Below are positions 1 through 7,143 of a DNA stretch of 8,768 nt, piece after piece. Position 1 is the first letter of the stretch. Each line of letters opens with the position of its first letter. The notes beneath the pieces were generated by a model, which worked only from the letters and a program-made list of their open reading frames with translations, did not search any database and was not told where the DNA came from. This DNA is from an uncultured Bacteroidales bacterium (GTDB lineage Bacteria; Bacteroidota; Bacteroidia; Bacteroidales; WCHB1-69), in contig CALAVA010000082.1 in assembly GCA_937892025.1 (NCBI GenBank), positions 1 to 8,768 of the forward strand. Direction: 5' to 3'. The translations under genes were made by a program, and so were the position numbers.

Positions 1-1
1 G

Positions 2-369
2 ATACTGATTCAATCGCTGACACATGTTTTTTGCCAAATTGAAGATATTATTCTTTCTTATGAAAACAATACGAATATGTCTAATTTGACAGAGTTGTTG
101 TTAACAGCCTATACAAGATATGCCGATATTGCCTCTTTTTTTAGAGTTTCTAATAGAAAAATATTTCGTTTGTATATAAAAGCCTTGCAAAACGAACAAC
201 ATGACGGTTCTATAAGACAAGATATTGACGTTAAAGTAACATAAAAAGTGCCTATGAAAGTGGTACACAGCAATATCGTACAAAGTGGAAAAATAGTCAA
301 GTTTATGCTTATGAGCGTAGTTTGAATTATTTGTATGAACTAATAAAAACTAAAAAACATGAAGAATAA
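2..369 (+). pseudogene. Probable TetR/AcrR-family regulator, 3' part, frameshifted
   Basis: No ATG-started open frame marks this stretch, but two abutting frames read as one protein tail. One frame is open from base 2 to a TAA at 242-244. It contains LTELLLTAYTRYADIASFFR and a segment ending in GSIRQDIDVK, which resembles the helical ligand-binding end of TetR-type regulators. The second frame is open from 235 to a TAA at 367-369 and contains QQYRTKWKNSQVYAYERSLN then YLYELIKTK, like the last helix of such proteins. One extra A in the A-run at 233-235 joins them as DIDVKSNIKSAYESGT. The N-terminal DNA-binding domain would lie before the window. The end overlaps the next start by 11 bp, so it is probably co-transcribed with the pathway and could be its local regulator. 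The family call rests on remembered sequence pattern only; the continuity of the two frames is the firmer observation. Confidence 0.5.
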
Positions 370-1720
370 TAAACTGCGAGATTTTCGTTATTGGCTGCTA
401 TATTGCTATCTAAAAATAATACACAATTTGCTGTATTATAAAAAGACCTATTTTTTAGGTGAGGAAAATGTTCCCAAAAACGGAATTCCTTTGGTGATAG
501 TTAGCAATCACCAAAATTCTATAAACGATGCCTTGTCGATAGTCTTTGGGTTTAAAAATCGCATTGTCAGTATTTTTTCACGTGGGGACGTGTTTGAACA
601 TAAGTTTATTGCCGGATTTTTGAGATTCTTGTACATTTTGCCTGCCTATCGTTTGAGAGTGGATGGAGAAAACAATCTGACAAAGAATTATGTTTCGTTT
701 GACGAGGCACACAAAAGACTATTGGCAGGTGGCACTGTGGCTATTTTTCCAGAAGGAACCAATCAGGATAAGCATTGGTTGGGGGAATTTTCTTTGGCTT
801 ATTTGAGAATGGCTTTTGAGGCAGCAGAAGAAGCCAACTTTGAAAAAGATATTCAAATTTTGCCAATAGCAAACCACTATAGTGATTATTTCCTTATAAG
901 GGAAGAAATGTTGCTAACTTGTGGAACCCCAATTTCATTGCAACCATATTATGAACTTTACAAAACAAAGCCTCGTACTGCACAAAGAGAAGTGAACAAA
1001 TTGGTATATCAGCAAATTGCGGATATGATGCTTAATGTTGTTGATGTAGAAAACTATGAAGCCATTGACTATTTAAGAACAACGTATGGTAAAATATATG
1101 CTGATAATCATGGCTTTGAGTATAAAAAATTGCCACAACAATTGCAAGCAGACAAGGCTTTTGTGGCTCATTTAGATAAAATAAAAATAGAAAATAATCA
1201 AATAATCACTGATTTATACAAAGATACATTGTCTTTAAAACAAGCGACATTGCAACACAAAGTAAGGGATTGGAATTTTGATAAACCATTTTCAGTTAAA
1301 AATTTGTTATTGCAGGCTTGTGCTTTTGTTTTATTGTTCCCTATTTATCTTTTTGCTTTAATTCCGAACATTCTTTTATATTATATTCCAAAGCCTATGG
1401 CTGATAAATTTAAAAATAAAGGTGGCAATATGGCTTTGTTTGCAGGTGGCATACAAATAGTTGTGGATTCTTTGTTGGTGTTGCCGATAACATATTTGTT
1501 GGTGTTTATTGCAGATTGTTTTATTCTCAATTGGTGGATGGGGCTTATTCATTTATTGGCATTGCCTTGTTTAGGTATTTTTGCATGGCATTATCGTTTG
1601 TCGTTTATCAAATGGTGCAGCCGATGGAGATTCCAGCAATTAACCAAAAATGACAATTTTAAACAAATTATAGCATTAAGAAAACATATTAGAAAACAAT
1701 TAGATTTATTATTAAAATAA
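359..1720 (+). CDS. PlsC-like lysophospholipid/glycerolipid acyltransferase, membrane-associated
   Basis: A 453-residue protein with a PlsC acyltransferase domain in the N-terminal half. The catalytic block is NHQNSIND at residues 50-57 (H51, D57), the wider-spaced HxNxxxD form used by some glycerophosphate acyltransferase-like families instead of strict HX4D. A second block is SRGD at 74-77 and the acceptor-phosphate block is FPEGT at 130-134. The C-terminal third has two strongly hydrophobic stretches, about 314-343 and 362-412, so the protein is probably anchored in the inner membrane. The family transfers acyl groups to lysophospholipid-type acceptors. In aryl polyene and flexirubin clusters such an enzyme is thought to attach the finished polyene acyl chain to a lipid headgroup; that role here is inferred from context. 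The start overlaps the regulator remnant, leaving no room for its own promoter, and the next gene begins 6 bp after the stop. Confidence 0.85.
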   Translation: MKNNKLRDFRYWLLYCYLKIIHNLLYYKKTYFLGEENVPKNGIPLVIVSNHQNSINDALSIVFGFKNRIVSIFSRGDVFEHKFIAGFLRFLYILPAYRLRVDGENNLTKNYVSFDEAHKRLLAGGTVAIFPEGTNQDKHWLGEFSLAYLRMAFEAAEEANFEKDIQILPIANHYSDYFLIREEMLLTCGTPISLQPYYELYKTKPRTAQREVNKLVYQQIADMMLNVVDVENYEAIDYLRTTYGKIYADNHGFEYKKLPQQLQADKAFVAHLDKIKIENNQIITDLYKDTLSLKQATLQHKVRDWNFDKPFSVKNLLLQACAFVLLFPIYLFALIPNILLYYIPKPMADKFKNKGGNMALFAGGIQIVVDSLLVLPITYLLVFIADCFILNWWMGLIHLLALPCLGIFAWHYRLSFIKWCSRWRFQQLTKNDNFKQIIALRKHIRKQLDLLLK

Positions 1721-1726
1721 AAAGAT

Positions 1727-2944
1727 ATGAATCGTGTAGTAATTACAGGTATGGGGATTTATTCTTGTTTAGGAAAAAATCTTGAAGAGGTGCAACAAGC
1801 ATTGTATGAGGGGAAATCTGGTATTATCTTGGACACCTCACGCAAAGAAATGGGCTTCCGCTCTGGTTTGACGGCAAAGGTAGAAGTTCCTGATTTGAAA
1901 AAAGAATTAAGTCGTTCTCAAAGGGTTTATATGCCAGAGCAGGCAAAATATGCTTATGTCTCTACGGTTGAAGCACTTAAAAATGCAAATATTTCACAAG
2001 ATTATCTTAATGAACATGAAGTAGGTTTGCTTTTTGGAAACGATAGTTCGGCTGACCCTGTGGTAAGGGCCGTGGATATTATGCGTGAGAAAAAAGATAC
2101 CACCTTGTGTGGGTCTGGTACGATATTTCAATCAATGAACTCCACGGTAACGATGAATTTGGGGTGTATTTTCAAATTAAAAGGCATCAATTTGACCATC
2201 TCAGGGGCTTGTGCAAGCGGGTCTCACGCTATAGGCTTAGGAACAATGTTCATTCAGAATGGTTTGCAAGATATGATTATTTGTGGTGGTGCACAAGAGG
2301 TAAACCCATTTTCTATAGGTAGTTTTGACGGCATTTCGGCATTTTCTGTCCGTGAAGATGCACCTGAAAAAGCCAGTCGCCCTTTTGATAGAGACAGAGA
2401 TGGTCTTGTGCCAAGCGGAGGTGCTGCTACGGTGATTATAGAAAGTTATGAGTCAGCCAAAAGACGTGGCGCACCCATATTGGCAGAAATATTGGGCTAT
2501 GGATTCTCTGCCAATGGCGATCATATATCTTCGCCTAATGTTGATGGACCAACACGTTCTCTGTTGATGGCTATCAAGAGAGCAGGTATAAACATTAAAG
2601 AAATTGGCTATGTTAATGCACATGCAACTTCAACACATGTTGGAGATACAAACGAAGCAAAGGCTTTGTTTAATGTTTTTGGAGAAAAAACAGTAGAAAT
2701 AACAAGTACAAAATCTCAAACAGGACATGAAATGTGGATGGCAGGAGCCAGTGAAATTATATATTCTATGTTGATGATGAAAAATGCTTTCATCGCTCCA
2801 AATCTTAATTTTGAAAATCCTGATGAAGATTCCGCCAAATTGTTGATTCCTAATAAACGAATAGAAAAACATTTTGATGTGTTCTTGTCCAATTCCTTTG
2901 GCTTTGGAGGTACAAATAGTTCATTAATTGTAAAAAATCTTTAA
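1727..2944 (+). CDS. Beta-ketoacyl-ACP synthase (KAS I/II-type ketosynthase)
   Basis: A 405-residue condensing enzyme of normal length for the FabB/FabF fold. The complete Cys-His-His catalytic set is visible: C162 in GACASG, H299 in NAHATSTHVGD and H334 in TKSQTGHEMWMAGAS. The nucleotide-poor glycine end FGFGGTN (391-397) and the SRPFDRDRDGLVPSGGAA block (218-234) are typical of the family. The last His block and the DxxRDG region look closer to KAS I (FabB) than to FabF. It would condense malonyl-ACP with a growing acyl chain in the cytoplasm. In aryl polyene systems a ketosynthase works with a chain-length-factor partner; no second ketosynthase-like gene is in this window, so a partner upstream is expected or this enzyme acts as a homodimer. 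The start ATG follows TAAAAAGAT, the same leader style as the FabG gene, 6 bp after the acyltransferase stop. Confidence 0.93.
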   Translation: MNRVVITGMGIYSCLGKNLEEVQQALYEGKSGIILDTSRKEMGFRSGLTAKVEVPDLKKELSRSQRVYMPEQAKYAYVSTVEALKNANISQDYLNEHEVGLLFGNDSSADPVVRAVDIMREKKDTTLCGSGTIFQSMNSTVTMNLGCIFKLKGINLTISGACASGSHAIGLGTMFIQNGLQDMIICGGAQEVNPFSIGSFDGISAFSVREDAPEKASRPFDRDRDGLVPSGGAATVIIESYESAKRRGAPILAEILGYGFSANGDHISSPNVDGPTRSLLMAIKRAGINIKEIGYVNAHATSTHVGDTNEAKALFNVFGEKTVEITSTKSQTGHEMWMAGASEIIYSMLMMKNAFIAPNLNFENPDEDSAKLLIPNKRIEKHFDVFLSNSFGFGGTNSSLIVKNL

Positions 2945-2975
2945 TAATAATTATAAACATAAAAAAAATAAAATC

Positions 2976-3227
2976 ATGACAAAAGAAGAAATGATTGCCA
3001 AGGCAAATGAAGTATTGGCAGAGGAATTTGAAGTAGAAATTTCTGAAATAACACCAGAAGCGGACATAAAAAAAACGCTACAATTGGATAGTTTGAGTTT
3101 GGTGGATATGGTCGCTTTGATAGAAGAAACATTCGGCGTAAAGGTAAAAGGTACTGATATTGTCAATATCAAGACTTTTGACGCTTTGTATGATTTCTTG
3201 TATGAAAAATTGGAAAGCAACAACTAA
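2976..3227 (+). CDS. Acyl carrier protein
   Basis: An 83-residue acidic protein of usual ACP size. The phosphopantetheine attachment motif is DSL at 38-40 (S39), followed by the recognition-helix sequence SLVDMVALIEETFGVKV that docks on partner enzymes. It is expected to carry the growing chain between the ketosynthase, ketoreductase and dehydratases encoded around it. The 31-bp spacer before it is nearly all A and T and includes a run of eight A (2961-2968), which may help initiation in a phylum that rarely uses Shine-Dalgarno pairing. Its stop codon shares one base with the next start (TAATG), which suggests translational coupling. This is a dedicated pathway ACP and not the housekeeping one, judging by its neighbours. 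Confidence 0.93.
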   Translation: MTKEEMIAKANEVLAEEFEVEISEITPEADIKKTLQLDSLSLVDMVALIEETFGVKVKGTDIVNIKTFDALYDFLYEKLESNN

Positions 3228-3652
3228 TGGAAGTGTTTTGTCAAGGAGAGGATATAAAGAAACTAATTCCACAACGAGAACCTATCATGCAAGTTGATAC
3301 TCTTTTTTATAAGAAAGAGAATGAGGCTTGTTGCGGTTTGACAATCTTGCCTGATAATATCTTTTGTAGGCAAGGATATTTTACAGAACCCGGATTGATT
3401 GAGCATATCGCTCAATCGTCCGCGGCAATGTCAGGGTATGATTTTTTTATCAATAATCAACCCGCACCGCTGGGATTTATTGCGGAAATTAAAAAAATGA
3501 ATATTTATTCATCTCCCCAAATCGGTGAAAAGTTGCAAACAAAATTGATGATTGTTTCTAAAATAGAAAACATGGCTCTTGTTAAAGCAGAAACCTATGT
3601 TGGTGATAAATTGGTGGTGGATTGCCAAATGAAAATTTTTATCAAACAATAG
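3227..3652 (+). CDS. Hot-dog fold 3-hydroxyacyl-ACP dehydratase-like protein (ApeP/FabZ-like)
   Basis: A 141-residue single hot-dog domain. Residues 15-24 (PQREPIMQVD) match the first-strand block of FabZ-like dehydratases, 54-64 (EPGLIEHIAQS) match the central helix that carries the catalytic acid, and 83-94 (GFIAEIKKMNIY) match the following strand. E59 lines up with the catalytic Glu/Asp of FabZ/FabA. The usual GHFP histidine is absent: the helix is preceded by FCRQGYFTEPG, and the only histidine in the whole protein is H60. The family dehydrates 3-hydroxyacyl-ACP to enoyl-ACP. With the hot-dog gene at 4088 it forms the pair seen in aryl polyene clusters (ApeP and ApeI). Translation is probably coupled to the ACP by the TAATG overlap. 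An active lone dehydratase is doubtful; it may be one half of a heterodimer. Confidence 0.8.
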   Translation: MEVFCQGEDIKKLIPQREPIMQVDTLFYKKENEACCGLTILPDNIFCRQGYFTEPGLIEHIAQSSAAMSGYDFFINNQPAPLGFIAEIKKMNIYSSPQIGEKLQTKLMIVSKIENMALVKAETYVGDKLVVDCQMKIFIKQ

Positions 3653-3657
3653 AAAAT

Positions 3658-4077
3658 ATGCAAGAAATAGCAACTACTATACGAACATTTGTCCGATTTA
3701 GTGAGGTTGATGCCTTAAAAATGGTGTGGCATGGTAATTATGTTCGTTATATGGAAGACGCAAGAGAGGCTTTTGGTATTGAACATGGATTGGCCTACGT
3801 AGATATGTTTCAAAATGGTTATCTCGCTCCTGTCGTAGATATTCATCTGCAGTATAAACATTCAGCAACGATAAATGATGTTTTGCGTACAACCATAAAA
3901 TATCATCATTGTAGAGGTGGCAAATTGATGTTTGATTATCGTATGTTAAGAGAAACAGATAATGTGGAAATCTTAACAGCGACATCTATACAATTGTTTA
4001 CAACTATAGACGGAGTCTTGGAAGTGTCTTGCCCTGAATTTTTACAACAATGGAGATTGAAACACAATTTGTTATAA
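3658..4077 (+). CDS. Acyl-CoA/acyl-ACP thioesterase, 4HBT/YbgC-like hot-dog
   Basis: A 139-residue hot-dog thioesterase. The signature EVDALKMVWHGNYVRYMEDA lies at about 16-35 and lines up with the YbgC/4-hydroxybenzoyl-CoA thioesterase pattern DxDxxxxVxHxxYxxxxxxAR; D18 is the expected catalytic Asp and H25 the usual neighbour. An in-frame ATG at 3622 would add 12 residues and overlap the previous gene by 31 bp. I chose 3658 because it follows TAGAAAAT, the same leader style as the starts at 1727, 4088 and 5936, and because family members begin just before this motif. It probably releases chains from the carrier or edits stalled ones, comparable to the thioesterase found in aryl polyene clusters (ApeK in enterobacteria). 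Substrate cannot be read from sequence. Confidence 0.87.
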   Translation: MQEIATTIRTFVRFSEVDALKMVWHGNYVRYMEDAREAFGIEHGLAYVDMFQNGYLAPVVDIHLQYKHSATINDVLRTTIKYHHCRGGKLMFDYRMLRETDNVEILTATSIQLFTTIDGVLEVSCPEFLQQWRLKHNLL

Positions 4078-4087
4078 TTGAATAGAA

Positions 4088-4477
4088 ATGAGTGATTTTA
4101 AACTAATTCCACTTGTGAAAGATTATTATACGATAACTCGCCAATATAAAGAGGGAGAATCGTATGTCTTTGAAGTCGATTTGAATGAAAAATGTGCTGT
4201 TTATCAAGGCCATTTCCCGGAAGAACCCATTGCACCAGGAGTGTGCAATATACAACTGATAAAAGAATGTGCAGAAATAGCCATTCAGCAAAAATTGCAA
4301 TTGCAAGTTTTACAAAGATGTAGATTCTTAAAACTTATTATTCCACAAGAGAATAAAAGTTTTATGATTAAAATAAATGTTGGTTTTTCAGAAGAAAAAT
4401 GTATGGTTTTTGCTCAAGTGATAGCAGAACAAGAAATATATTTGGATTTGAAAGGAATATTTCTTGTTTGTAAATAA
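4088..4477 (+). CDS. Hot-dog fold 3-hydroxyacyl-ACP dehydratase-like protein (ApeI/FabZ-like)
   Basis: A 129-residue single hot-dog domain with a clear FabA/FabZ block GHFPEEPIAPGV at 41-52; H42 is the expected catalytic histidine. The acid that should follow four residues after this block (E in FabZ, D in FabA) is Q56 here, in the sequence GVCNIQLIKE. So it has the histidine but not the acid, the reverse of the protein encoded at 3227. As I recall, a glutamine here also occurs in other Bacteroidetes members of this group, so it may be a family trait and not a mutation; this needs checking. The expected role is dehydration of ACP-bound 3-hydroxyacyl intermediates, most plausibly together with the other hot-dog protein. 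The gap to the thioesterase is 10 bp and the start follows GAATAGAA. Confidence 0.83.
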   Translation: MSDFKLIPLVKDYYTITRQYKEGESYVFEVDLNEKCAVYQGHFPEEPIAPGVCNIQLIKECAEIAIQQKLQLQVLQRCRFLKLIIPQENKSFMIKINVGFSEEKCMVFAQVIAEQEIYLDLKGIFLVCK

Positions 4478-4500
4478 AGTATTTATAATCAATATAATAT

Positions 4501-5929
4501 ATGAAATTTGATACTGTCATTATTGGTGCTGGGCTTGGTGGTTTGCAGTGTGCTTATATTTTAGCCAAACATGGACAAAATGTCTGTGTGGTCGAAAAAA
4601 ATGCTCAAATTGGTGGCTGTTTGCAAACTTTCAAACGTGGAAATCATTATTTTGATACGGGGTTTCATTATGTTGGAGGGTTGTCAGAAGGGCAGCCTTT
4701 GTATAGATTGTTTGAGTATTTTCAATTATTGAAGTTGCCTTGGTATCAATTAGATACAAATGCTTTTGAAGTATTAGCATATGCTGATGATTTATGTGTA
4801 TTATGTGAAGGTAAAAGTGAAACAATATGCCACTTTTTTACAATATGTAGGCGAAAATATTATACATAATTTTGATAATCAACATAATAATGATATTTAT
4901 GGGCAAAGTCTTTTTGCCGTTTCTGCATACGAGTATTTACAAAAAACTTTTCAAAATGAAACTTTAAGACAAGTATTATCGGGTACGGCATTAAAAATGG
5001 AACTTCAGGCAGAAACATTGCCTTTGTACGTTTTTGCTCAAATTAATAGTTCTATGATACAAAGTGCATGGCGTTTGCGTGGCGGCGGACAACAAATAGC
5101 CGAAACTTTGTGCCAACATATTGAAAATATGGGTGGAACAGTTTTGAAAAATGCCAAAGTTGTTGGAATTGAAGAAAACGACTCAAAAGCAACGGCTGTG
5201 CTTTTACAAAATGGCGAACGAATAGAAGCACAGCATTTTATATCTGATATACACCCAAATGAATTGCTTAATTTGTTGATAAATAGTAAGTTTATTAGAA
5301 AGATATATCGCAATCGTATCGGAAATTTATCGGATAGTTTTGCTATGTTTACCGTAAATTGTGCGATTAAAAAAGATACTCTTCCATATCTTAATAGAAA
5401 TCAATATATTTATCAAACAAATGATGTATGGCAAATTGGTAGCCATTTGGATAAAAATCCACAAGCGGTATTGGTGAGTTATCAAGTGCCAGAAAAAGCA
5501 ACTGCTTTTACGCAAAATATAGATTTATTGACTCCTGTTTCTTGGAATGAATTTGCCAAGTGGAACAATTCCAAACCGATGAAACGAGCAGTGGATTATG
5601 AAGAACTAAAACAACAAAAAGCAGAACAATGTATTGCCATCGCAAATAACTATATCCCTCATTTTAAGGAAAATATAGATAAATTTTATACAAGTACTCC
5701 ATTGACCTATGCCTATTATACGGGTACGAAACAAGGGAGTGCTTATGGAATAAAAAAAGATTATAACAATTTGATATATACAATGCTTACTCCAAAAACG
5801 CCTATCCCAAATCTATTGATGACAGGGCAGAATCTCACTTTGCATGGTATCTTGGGAGTGAGTATGACTTCTTTTTTCACTTGTTCAGAAATAATTGGAA
5901 AAATAAATCCATTTGAATATAAAAAATAG
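4501..5929 (+). pseudogene. Phytoene-desaturase/RetSat-like FAD-dependent oxidoreductase, frameshifted
   Basis: Two overlapping frames make one oxidoreductase. The first part (4501-4869) starts with the FAD Rossmann motif GAGLGG (9-14), the acidic end of the second strand in VVEK (30-33), then GGCLQTF and GNHYFDTGFHYVGG, as in CrtI-type enzymes. The second part carries the rest, from about 4802 on, including LSGTALKMELQAETLPLY and AWRLRGGGQQIAE, and ends with the FAD-closing segment MTGQNLTLHGILGVS. The frames cross near 4808-4840. Removing one A from the A-run at 4813-4816 joins them as CVLCEGKVKQYATFLQ, giving 475 residues. Against the family pattern I remember, about 20 residues (an NFxxTL...FPxE segment) seem missing at this point, so a small deletion is also possible. 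Such genes recur in Bacteroidetes aryl polyene/flexirubin clusters; the reaction is not settled. If the break is real the pathway lacks this step. Confidence 0.85.
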
Positions 5930-5935
5930 AAAGAT

Positions 5936-6661
5936 ATGAATTATGCATTAGTAACAGGCGGCAGTCGAGGAATAGGACGTGCCATTTGTGTAAAATTAGC
6001 CACAATGGGCTATAAGGTCATTATTAATTATGTCAGCAATCAAACAGAGGCAGAAAAAACATTAGATATGATACAAGCTATAGGTGGTCAAGGAGAATTA
6101 TTGGCTTTTGATGTTAGCAATCAAGAGGCTACCGCTAATACTTTGGAAACATGGAAACAAGTCCATGAGGGTGAATATATTGCTGTTATTGTAAACAATG
6201 CAGGCATTAGAAAGGATAATCTATTGCTTTGGATGGAACCGCAAGATTGGTACAAAGTATTGGGCGTTTCTTTAAACGGATTTTATAATGTTACCCAACC
6301 GCTTTTGCAACCCATGTTAAGAAAAAAATTCGGACGAATTATCAATATGGCTTCTGTCTCTGGTTTAATAGGTTTGGCGGGACAAACCAATTATTCTGCC
6401 AGCAAGGGCGGAATAATTGCAGCCACAAAAGCCTTGGCCAAAGAAGTGGCAAAAAAAGGAGTTACAGTCAATGCCATTGCTCCCGGATTTATCAAAACTG
6501 ATATGGTGGAAGGTTTGGACGAAAAAGAATTGGAAAAAACGATACCTGCAGGACGTTTCGGCAATCCCGAAGAAGTGGCCGAGTTGGTTGGCTTTTTGGC
6601 TTCCGAACACGCTGCCTATATTACGGGCGAATGTATTGCCATAACAGGTGGTTTGAATTAG
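5936..6661 (+). CDS. fabG: 3-oxoacyl-ACP reductase FabG-like (SDR ketoreductase)
   Basis: A 241-residue classical short-chain dehydrogenase of normal FabG length. The cofactor motif is TGGSRGIG (7-14), the NNAG motif is at 87-90, and the catalytic tetrad is complete: N114, S140, Y153 and K157 (YSASK). The VNAIAPGFIKTDM block (178-190) and the end YITGECIAITGGLN are typical FabG. It reduces the 3-oxoacyl-ACP made by the ketosynthase to 3-hydroxyacyl-ACP with NADPH, feeding the hot-dog dehydratases; in aryl polyene nomenclature it corresponds to ApeQ. It starts 6 bp after the oxidoreductase stop behind TAGAAAGAT. It is the last gene of the operon; no convincing hairpin terminator follows. Its placement argues for a pathway-specific paralogue and not the housekeeping enzyme. 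Confidence 0.94.
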   Translation: MNYALVTGGSRGIGRAICVKLATMGYKVIINYVSNQTEAEKTLDMIQAIGGQGELLAFDVSNQEATANTLETWKQVHEGEYIAVIVNNAGIRKDNLLLWMEPQDWYKVLGVSLNGFYNVTQPLLQPMLRKKFGRIINMASVSGLIGLAGQTNYSASKGGIIAATKALAKEVAKKGVTVNAIAPGFIKTDMVEGLDEKELEKTIPAGRFGNPEEVAELVGFLASEHAAYITGECIAITGGLN

Positions 6662-6670
6662 AAATATGAT

Positions 6671-6703
6671 TTTGGTGTCCGATAAAATGCAAAAATATGT
6701 TTC
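6671..6703 (+). promoter_or_regulatory. Possible Bacteroidetes-type promoter for the YhcG-like gene
   Basis: TTTG at 6671-6674 is followed after 21 bp by TATGTTTC at 6696-6703, one mismatch from the Bacteroidetes -7 element TAnnTTTG. Spacing fits the -33/-7 arrangement of the phylum. It lies in the first non-coding gap after the biosynthetic operon, about 50 bp before the YhcG-like start. These elements are short, so chance matches are common in AT-rich DNA. Confidence 0.35.
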
Positions 6704-6725
6704 ACTACCCCTAAAAAACAATAAC

Positions 6726-6737
6726 TGAATGAAGTAA
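6726..6737 (+). repeat. Direct repeat TGAATGAAGTAA, left copy
   Basis: A perfect 12-bp match to 7937-7948. This copy lies 30 bp before the YhcG-like start codon and the other 32 bp after its stop codon. The flanks differ, so the match is limited to the 12-mer with loosely similar A/T bases beside it. It may be a shared leader element of the two accessory genes or a footprint of how the module was assembled. Confidence 0.6.
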
Positions 6738-7063
6738 AATCAAATATAAACGACAATGGACTTCCCGCAATTGACCAACAATATCCAACAGACGCATGAC
6801 TTGTTGCAAAACAATGCAGTGCGTGCCGTCAACCAGAACATTACTGCGCGAAACTGGTTGGTGGGCTATTGGATTGTGGAGTTTGAGCAAAACGGCGAGG
6901 ACAGGGCGAAGTACGGCGAACGGTTGCTCTCGGAGTTGGCGAAAGCGATTCATATTAAAGGTATGGGTGCTACTATGTTGAGCCAGTGTAGAAGGTTTTA
7001 TATGATTTATCCTCAAATAGGAATTGAAGTTGAGTTGTTTTTGAGAAAACCTCAGAATTTGCC

Positions 7064-7090
7064 AATTTTTCAGACACTGACTGAAAAATT
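7064..7090 (+). repeat. Inverted repeat inside the nuclease gene, copy 1
   Basis: AATTTTTCAG (7064-7073) and CTGAAAAATT (7081-7090) are perfect 10-bp inverted arms around a 7-bp centre. The DNA encodes IFQTLTEK. It closely resembles the palindrome 54 bp downstream. Confidence 0.8.
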
Positions 7091-7118
7091 ACAAATTGCT
7101 GAAAATTATAATGATACA

Positions 7119-7143
7119 ATTTTTCAGACGCTGTCTGAAAAAT
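7119..7143 (+). repeat. Inverted repeat inside the nuclease gene, copy 2
   Basis: ATTTTTCAGAC (7119-7129) and GTCTGAAAAAT (7133-7143) are perfect 11-bp inverted arms around a 3-bp GCT loop. The DNA encodes IFQTLSEK. It is in the same reading frame as copy 1, exactly 18 codons later, so the pair is also a direct repeat at both DNA and protein level. Confidence 0.85.

Noticed and set aside
50..57. HX4D mismatch in the acyltransferase taken as a lost catalytic residue (residues 50-57 of the protein encoded at 359)
   Set aside because: The HxNxxxD spacing is a known variant in glycerophosphate acyltransferase-like families, and the FPEGT block is intact, so inactivity is not indicated.
3622..3657. 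Upstream ATG for the thioesterase at 3622
   Set aside because: It would overlap the previous gene by 31 bp and add residues that only reflect the shifted reading of that gene's end. The ATG at 3658 has the leader seen at other starts of the operon.
4834..4839. T6 run near the oxidoreductase frame crossing as a phase-variable switch
   Set aside because: The family sequence in the downstream frame (KQYATFLQ) already begins before this run, so the crossing is better placed at the A-run 4813-4816. Six T is also short for a phase-variable tract.
6662..6755. Rho-independent terminator after the fabG-like gene
   Set aside because: I found no stem of useful length followed by a T-run in this gap.
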